DNA of 64,000 nt from contig SNVD02014002.1 of NCBI GenBank assembly GCA_013180625.2, positions 1 to 64,000 of the forward strand, written 5' to 3'. This DNA comes from Boswellia sacra (lineage: Eukaryota; Streptophyta; Magnoliopsida; Sapindales; Burseraceae). How positions within the stretch are numbered: the stretch's first letter is position 1; each line of letters begins with the position of its first letter. Shown here one piece after another: positions 57,347 through 64,000 of this stretch. The notes beneath the pieces were generated by a model. That model saw only the letters and a program-made list of their open reading frames with translations, was not told the origin of the DNA and did not search any database. A program made the position numbers and the translations under genes.

Positions 57347-58139
57347 GTAAAATTTGTTTCGTCTTTTGTTTATTGCTTCAGCAGCATGTTCGATCATTTT
57401 AGTTTTAATAATTTTGGACAGCAGCATGTTCGATCATTTCATTTTAGTTTTGATAATTTTGGATAGATAAATGATTTCAAGTATACAAACAGTAAAAATT
57501 ATTTATGTTTTTTCATCACGTAATTCTAGCCACATTAATATGATATTGTCTATTTTAGACCAAGTCCTCATTGATTTGTTTTTAGACTCTACCCAAAGAC
57601 CTCATACCAATGGAGATATTTATCCATACTTATATATCTATGATCCTTCCTATGTCTAGTCAATATGCGATTTTGGTCGCACACCCAATAATTCTTTAGT
57701 ATGAAACAAACAGAAGTTAACAGTCGTACTTTGGTTTTGCAAAGCTAGAAAAAAAATGCAAAGCTTCAAGTTGTTAATTGTTTTGACGCAGCTTGCATAT
57801 TAAAATGTTATCTGTTACAAACCTTCTCCTTGGCCGTGATGTACAGTGCAACATAATTCGTTCTTTATTCTTTTCGCTTCGCTTTTTTCTATTAAAGAAG
57901 TCATTATTGGTTGTTTGAAAAAGAACGATTCACTAAGTCGAAAACAATAGTGTTGATGCACGATTTCCTAGAGAGCTGGAAAGCAGGTCGGAGCTCGGGT
58001 CGTACGTCAGGTTCAATCCTGCGAGCAAAGAAAAATAGTCAGGGGTGCCGGCGAGAACCCTCCGACGCTCAAATCAGTTTTCGGCACTCCGAAATTTTCT
58101 GGGAGAATTTTCTAGAGAGAGCTCTCCAAAGCAAAGGAA
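57347..58139. other. No gene; tandem duplication and LTR-like patch
   Basis: A 45-base tandem duplication containing CAGCAGCATGTTCGATCATTT lies at 57380-57466. At 57990-58110 the text GGTGCCGGCGAGAACCCTCC and CTCAAATCAGTTTTCG resembles LTR text of Ty3 elements and is much more GC-rich than its surroundings. Confidence 0.4.
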
Positions 58140-58200
58140 CATTACAACAAGAATGGGTTTATACTGCACCCATTTTCGACGGTTTTTAAAAACCGAAGTA
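58140..58200. repeat. CACTA-like terminus with palindrome
   Basis: CATTACAACAAGAATGGG differs by one base at position three from the common CACTACAACAA end. The subterminal palindrome CGGTTTTTAAAAACCG is at 58180-58195. The GACGG words recur at the far end (63834-64000), suggesting one element of at least 5.8 kb whose right tip lies outside the window. Confidence 0.55.
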
Positions 58201-58414
58201 AATGAGCCACAGACAAACCTTGAAACCGCCTTTTAAGTGGGTCAAAAATTCCCAAATATGTTTTACCCTAACAGCGGCAGTTTGGCATCAAATTATTTCA
58301 TCTCCCTCTCATCTGCCTCTCATCTCTCTCCAACCTTCCAGAATTTCAAATAAGACTCTTGCGGTAAGCTTTGTTGGTAACTGTGGAAAGAAAAAGGAAA
58401 AACGGTGGATTGTG

Positions 58415-58740
58415 ATGAGTGCGAGAACTTCATGGGCTGATTTGGCTGCCAACTCTGCAACTGGTTCTTCTGCTAGCAACGATGCTGTTGGTACCACTTC
58501 AGCTCCTGCCCGATCATTCCTCCCCACCTCCGAAATCGTGGATCTGCAACCGATCTCCTGTTCCTTCTTACAATGGGCCTGTGTCAACTAATGATCGACC
58601 TGGGTATGGTGGTGGGTCCCGATGGGGTGCTCCTGGAAATGAATATAATTGATCTGGCTATGGTGGTGGATGGGGTGGAAGAAGTGGTAGGAGTGGATGG
58701 ACACGGTAAGTTAATCCTTTTGGAGACGAACCTTCTATTT
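58415..58740 (+). pseudogene. N-terminal exon of a DEAD-box RNA helicase (DDX3/RH37 type)
   Basis: From ATG 58415: MSARTSWADLAANSATGSSA, APARSFLP, then in a shifted frame VPSYNGPVSTNDRPGYGG, SRWGAPGNEYN, a TGA, GGGWGGRSGRSGW and VNPFGDEPS. This is the low-complexity N-terminus with PPHLRNRPP-type, NDRPGYGG and VNPFGD motifs found in plant RH37/RH52/RH11 helicases. No helicase core follows. Part of the upstream text (58300-58414) looks like its 5' untranslated region. Confidence 0.8.
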
Positions 58741-59569
58741 TTAAGTTTCAAGGTTTTTCTAAATAGTATTTTTCTGATAAAATTGAATGAACTCTTTTTT
58801 TCCAAGCAAATGCAGTATTTGATGCTGATTTGCCTGTGTGGTATTTGATGCTAATGAGGCCGTGTTGTGCAGCTGAGTTGTTAAGGCCACGTCGATGGTT
58901 GATTAATCTAAGAGGTTGGAGGTGGTGATGAGTCAATTGGGGTGGTTGAAAGAGGGCAAAGTGGAGTGGTAAACGTAGTAGCAGTGCTTTAGGCTTCATC
59001 TTGTTTGTTTTCATGGCTGATGATAAGTTATTTTATGATGATTTTTTTTTATTTAAATTGATTTTTGAGTGTGAGCTTGCTGCGTATTTGCTCTCTTCTT
59101 AGCTGAGATTGCTGTGCATTCCTCTTGTTAGGGCATTCCATTTATTATTGTTAATTTGGATCTGTTGTTAATTCAGGCCTTCGTTAGGTTTCAAAAGTTT
59201 GTAGTTGTAGCATATTTTTTTAGCATTATTTGATTGTCAATGAGCTCCGTTTGGGTTTGCATACTGCAATGTCTCTGTTTAGTTTTAGTTACAAGGAAAT
59301 CCATCGTGAATCATTTAAGTTCAAAACAAACTTTGCTGTATATTTTCTCAGGTAATTAGCTCATTGTCTCTATTTTCAGAAGTTGCTTTTTTAATTTGTT
59401 CCAATGGGAAAGAACCTTTGCTGTTTTTATTTTTTGGTGAGGAGCTAGTAATATTATAAGTAGCGCATTGCTTGGATATTAGAAGTAAATAACCTGCTCA
59501 AGTGAAATCATCTTCTTTACTTATTTATTCTTTTGTGAGTCATAAATTCCATTTTCCCTCTTCCTCTAT
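58741..59569. other. Intron-like sequence, no gene seen
   Basis: T-rich, with no open frame of note. Confidence 0.5.
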
Positions 59570-59571
59570 GT

Positions 59572-59790
59572 GTGCATGTGCATGACTGTCTACATTCACG
59601 GCATAAAAATATTATTGAAAAAATTATTTTCCATTCTCCCGAATGTTATGAATGTTATGAGCTGGTCGATTACAGAGGTTGGAATCTTCTCCATTTTGCT
59701 GTAGTTACTTTAAGCATTCAAGAATCGAGAAGTCTCGTACAAAACTATCTTCTCCATTTCGCCCCACAAGCCTCTTTCTTTTTCTTATAA
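59572..59790 (+). pseudogene. Ankyrin-repeat fragment (ACD6-like)
   Basis: SRHKNIIEKIIFHSPECYEC and YELVDYRGWNLLHFAVV form one plant-type ankyrin repeat, as in membrane ankyrin proteins of the ACD6 family. ECYECYEL contains a small duplication. The frame runs out at 59788. No membrane domain follows. Confidence 0.7.
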
Positions 59791-60076
59791 TTTTTCCATA
59801 TGCTGCTGCTGAATTGTAGGTGGCAAGCATGGGAATGAAATTTTTGCCTTGAATTTCTTCTATGGTTTGCCAATCTTTCCTTCGGTTTCTTTTCGATAAA
59901 GGTATGTGATATTTTTGGTATTAGTATCTTAGGGCATGTTATCGAAATACTTATGTCAACTTGCATATATTCATTTTGAGGTTAAAAGCATTGATGTCTT
60001 TCATGTTTTACTGTTATTATTTAAATAAATAATCAAATTGTCATAGTAGGCTACAACTGAAATTGACCTTTCGATT
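59752..60076 (+). repeat. Direct repeat, copy 1
   Basis: From CTTCTCCATTTCGCCCCACA to ACTGAAATTGACCTTTC. It matches 62304-62628 with few differences (CGAAATACTTATGTCAACTT and others exact). See copy 2. Confidence 0.9.
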
Positions 60077-62303
60077 AATCAAACACATATCTTAGAGTTG
60101 TATTTTGTTGCATTAATGTTTTACCTTTCGATTAATGAATATTCATTTTAAATTCTATTCCGCTAATGTTGCCGTGAATGGAACATCATAGTTTATATAA
60201 TCGAACAACTCCCAACAGGTTATTACATCCATAAATTATTTTTCTTCTTTGACACCCACTAGAGATAAAATAGCGAATACAATAATAGCACATAATTAAT
60301 TTATACATTCCATTAGTGTACATTCCATTAGTGTTCCACAAACATCTATGCTACTAAAGAAAGCATTAAACTAAGCTCAGTAGAAAAGGAGATCTTAATA
60401 TGCAAAAGGCAATATCGCGATGCACAACAGTAGATGCATGCATACAGAAACAAGATGCTGTTTTCTTTCATTTGAGATCAGTTGAATACTTCTTTTTGGT
60501 GTAATTTGTAATAAGTTCAATACTACAATAATAAAATGGGTATAGGTTAAGCTCATGCTGAAAAATTCAATAACCGTTTTGCAGAACCATAAGCTGCAAA
60601 TCTCCATCAAAATAAACCTTCCCTAAGCTTTTGTTACGAATTAAAAATTTTCTCCAGCCTTTCCTCACATCCTTTTCCGCTACTTTTCTTAAACGCACCC
60701 TTTTCCTATAGTTTACTAGTTCAGAGAATGCTATTTTAAAATTGTTTCATAAATTATAAATGAGTTAAACTCTCCATCATCCAACACATAACTAACTAGC
60801 TGCATCAGTTGCAAGGATTTCATTCATTCTACATAAATGTTTGGCATGCTTTAATTCAGCTATACAAAAGAAAGATCCACTCCTTCGCAGACACCATGTC
60901 TCACTTCCTTTTAATTTGGAATTAGCAAGTTGAACTTCATGTCTCACTTTCCTTCAATAGGTTGACACCATGAAAGAATTATCAACACTACTTCACAACC
61001 AATCCATAATAACTGATTTAGATTTCAACTATAATCATCCACAATTAATTTGTTACCATACTCTCCTATAACCTTTTGGGTACAATGCCTTTGAAAACCA
61101 CACCTATCATAAAGCTCCTCTTGCCTTACAAATCAACTTGCTGCCTGGTATTTTCTATTATGGAGCTGCCCTTGACTTCACGGGTCTAAATTCTGGCATT
61201 CTTGCTGCCTGTATTTATGAAACTGTTGGGTTTCACAAGCATATGTGTGTGCATGCATTAGATATTCCATTTTTAATAAAAACTAGGCTTTAAACAGTAC
61301 CTTTGCTAAGATTGCTACAACATAATTGCTGAAAAACGGTACTTAACATGCCTTCCATCCTCTTCGAATGGTCCAACCTGCTCTTTCCGTAACTCCTCAA
61401 CAAGGCTCTCCAATTGCTCAATCATTTCTTCTTATGCTAGAATTTTTTGTTGAGCTCTAAGTTAGTCTCCTCCCTTCCAAGAATGAAAGAGCGACAAGTC
61501 ATAAGATACTTCAAAGTTTCAGCATATTAAATTTAAGAAAAATAATTCTCAACCTCAAAAGCATAAAGAAAATCAGAAGAAAATAGTGCCTCGACACAAA
61601 TAGTTGGGGATTTAATAATATCTCGATATATTCATCAATGATGTGTGATATTAACATTAGGACTTCGACTGCATAAAGATTAGATTCGCTTAGATAAGAA
61701 AATTAAAATATAATTTTTACCATACACACAAATACAATGAATCCTAACCATCTTAAAACTTATAGTTTCATTAGCTATATTTGAAACAAAAACAAAAGAC
61801 AACATATCAAAAACCATCCCATGTCAATAACAAATAATGAAGTAAGCAAAATTGACATAGTCTCAAACCCATTGTTTGTAACATGTTTAATCAAATTGCA
61901 ATAATTAGATTATCAGTCCAACCTGAATACAGATTTAATTAGACCCTTAAGCTATGTATAGCATTAGATTCCATTTGATCTGTGATAGATTGGCTCACAA
62001 TTACAACTAGACCTCAATCTAGTTAGATGGTAATGAATAAAAGTCCTCATTCAGTTCTCAAACCACAAAATGAAGCAAATGGATTACATTTCTAAAAGGA
62101 AATATTACCAACTACTCTCAAAGTCAAGTCTTGTCCTTCAATTGCATCCCTCAATGTCAAGTCGTGTTCCTCTTCTGAACTCGTCAATATAGAGTCTTCT
62201 ACTCCATCTGAATCAATGTCCTTGTAAAAACAAAAACATAATAATAAAAAAAAAACTATCATAAGGAAGTACTTATCAAACAAAAAGGATCAAAGTAACT
62301 ATC
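60077..62303. other. No gene seen between the direct repeats
   Basis: AT-rich. Only short chance frames. Text at 61360-61460 (CTCAACAAGGCTCTCCAATTG and nearby) is less AT-rich and on the minus strand reads like a short coiled-coil (IEQLESLVEELRKE), unassigned. Confidence 0.45.
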
Positions 62304-62628
62304 TTCTCGATTTTGGCCCATAAGCCTCTTTCTTTTTCTTATAATTTTTCCATATGCTGCTGCTGAATTGCAGGTGGCAAGCATGGGAAGGAAATTTTTG
62401 CCTTCAATTTCTTCTATGGTTTGCCAATCTTTCCTCCGGTTTCTTTTCGATAAAGGTATGTGATATTTTTGGTATTAGTATCTCAGGACATGTTATCGAA
62501 ATACTTATGTCAACTTGCATATATTCATTTTGAGGTTAAAAGCATTGATGTCTTTCATGTTTTACTATTATTATTTAAATAAATAATCAAATTGTCATAG
62601 TAGGCTACAGCTGAAATTGACCTTTCTG
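62304..62628 (+). repeat. Direct repeat, copy 2
   Basis: About 325 bases, same orientation as copy 1, 2.55 kb apart. The pair could be a segmental duplication or LTR-like ends of a non-autonomous element; neither end shows TG..CA or a matching target duplication that I can find. Confidence 0.9.
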
Positions 62629-63261
62629 ACATTTATAATCCAATTGTGATAATTATGTGTGATAATTATCCCATGTATGTGTGATAATTATCCCATGTAT
62701 GTGTGATAATTATGTTTGTGAAGTTTCTTTCATAAGGAATTATTACAAAAGCTTCTTGACTTTCTCTAAAGTTTGGATAATGTTTGTGATAATATAGTTT
62801 GTGACTTTCTTGACATTTTCATGGAGCATGATTGGAACCCTATGCGAGATCATCAGGTAATTAACATTTTCTGTTGCATATATGTGGCTTATTTGCATTT
62901 GACAAATGCTTATACAATGTGTGCAGATTTCTATTTCTACTTGCAATAGGATGCTGAATTTTTTTTTTTTAACTTTTTATAATAAGAAACTGAATATTAT
63001 ATTCTAGTAAAAAGAAACTAAATTCTTTTATCATGCATCACTGTATTTTAGTGGTTGAATGGAAGAGAATGTGATCAGCATTGTTTTTGTGTAAATGTTT
63101 GAGCTTTTGAGTGTTATTTGAACTCTGATGGGGTTATTTTTTATTATTTGACCAATTAACTGTTGGTAAATGATTGTCTGGTTGTGGGTGCATACGGTGA
63201 TAGATTTTACTTTTAGCTTGCAGTTCAGATCCTTTTGAGGACTTCATTTTAGCTATTCTTT
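62629..63261. other. No gene seen; short tandem repeat
   Basis: GTGTGATAATTATCCCATGTAT repeats in tandem about three times at 62656-62716. Confidence 0.6.
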
Positions 63262-63730
63262 ATGGGTGCGCCAAAGCAAAAATGGACACAAGAAGAAGAA
63301 GCTGCATTAAAAGCTGTTGTAATTAAACATGGGGCTGGCAAATGGCGCACAATACTTAGAGATCCTGAAGAAACTCTTCTCCAAAGAGAAAAGAAAATAA
63401 AATTGGGAAGTGGAAGCATTCTCATTGACACTACATTTAGGTCCATTATTTTTTTTAATTCAGCTATACTTGTATGGTTTTCTAATAACCATGCAATTAT
63501 GACATTTTAGAATTTTGTTGTTAAATATTCTATACACAATTTTCTTGATAAGTGGACTATGAAATGAAACAATATGATATTGTGTTTCCATTATGTATGA
63601 TTGCAACGAATTATTTAATTCTTTGTTTTCAATGTATAGGTTGGATAACCTTATAATGGAGGCTATAACCACCTTGAAGGAGCTTGGTGGTTCAAATAAG
63701 ACAACTAGTGCTTCATACATAGAGTACTTT
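63262..63730 (+). pseudogene. TRB-type telomere-repeat-binding protein fragment (Myb exon and H1/H5 exon)
   Basis: From ATG 63262: [20 protein letters not shown], then [15 protein letters not shown], the N-terminal single Myb repeat of plant TRB proteins. After that the text ([19 protein letters not shown]) no longer matches; the Myb third helix that reads telomere DNA (VDLKDKWRNI in the family) is missing. At 63640, after an acceptor-like TATAG, RLDNLIMEAITTLKELGGSN and KTTSASYIE give the start of the linker-histone H1/H5 domain. So two exons are kept in order and the middle is lost. The full protein binds telomeres and gene promoters in the nucleus. Confidence 0.85.
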
Positions 63731-63829
63731 TTTAAATTGCACCACTACATGTGCCAATGCAGTATTAAAAAAAAATAATATTAAATAGTAAATAATATTA
63801 AACATGAAAAGTATTTAAAAAAAAAATTT

Positions 63830-64000
63830 AACCTTTTACGGCGGTTTTCTGCTCGTCGCAAAAAATTTGAGACTAAACTACGTCGTTTTGACTTGAACTA
63901 TTTACGGCGGTTTTACACTTTTTTACGGCGGTTTCGTAGATATTATTTATGACGGTTTATGAACCTTTTACGGCGGTTATATGTTCGACGCAAAAAGTTA
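63830..64000. repeat. CACTA-like subterminal repeats at window edge
   Basis: TTTTACGGCGGTTTT-type words occur at about 63834, 63901, 63922 and 63967, with CGTCGCAAAAAA and CGACGCAAAAAG between them. This is the style of CACTA subterminal repeats. The terminus itself is beyond the window. Confidence 0.65.

Noticed and set aside
1..64000. tRNA, rRNA, riboswitch or CRISPR features
   Set aside because: I found none by eye; tRNA-like text appears only as retroelement primer sites and the SINE.

Overview
The window is plant nuclear DNA, almost certainly from a dicot: AT-rich, packed with nested LTR retrotransposons and DNA transposons, with fragments of plant-only genes (L-type lectin receptor kinase, bacterial-type PEP carboxylase, TRB telomere-binding protein, DEAD-box RNA helicase). 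I see no intact single-copy host gene. The genus cannot be read from the sequence.

Layout. (1) 1-11488: an Athila-type Ty3/gypsy element (Athila-1), its 5' LTR cut by the window edge. (2) 11489-18412: the right part of a CACTA transposon whose transposase gene Athila-1 interrupts; it holds a 30-bp tandem array and a hAT-like insertion with a perfect 8-bp target duplication. (3) 18413-37185: a lectin receptor kinase pseudogene in three pieces, split by a Ty1/copia element (18673-24619, itself hit by a solo LTR of the Athila-1 family) and by a second, distinct Athila element (Athila-2, 25878-36999). In both cases the coding frame rejoins across the insertion once the target duplication is removed. 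(4) 37186-43990: no gene; a possible 3.1-kb solo LTR, a MULE-like element with a SINE inside it, and a TA microsatellite. (5) 43999-51686: a full-length minus-strand Ty1/copia element with 5-bp target duplication, hit by another solo LTR of the Athila-1 family. (6) 51774-64000: a hAT MITE, a second kinase scrap, small MITEs, then CACTA-like termini (52966 and 58140) and CACTA-like subterminal repeats at the window end, enclosing fragments of four unrelated genes: PEP carboxylase, RNA helicase, ankyrin protein and TRB protein.

Most interesting content. Both Athila elements, although they belong to different LTR families, carry the same two extra genes between pol and the 3' LTR, in the same order and orientation: a basic zinc-finger ORF that resembles the cysteine-rich nucleic-acid-binding proteins of carlaviruses, followed by an intronless LOG-type gene (cytokinin riboside 5'-monophosphate phosphoribohydrolase). 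The two LOG copies agree at about 130 of 216 positions and have nearly the same length, with far less damage than the neighbouring pol. This looks like an old, vertically inherited cargo cassette in the position where other Athila elements carry an env-like ORF. In Athila-1 a 67-bp tandem repeat with a G-box and a covarying hairpin lies just upstream of the LOG gene.

One technical warning: 2378-2415 is a head-to-head pair of Tn5/Nextera mosaic ends, a sequencing-library artefact that splits the Athila-1 pol frame.
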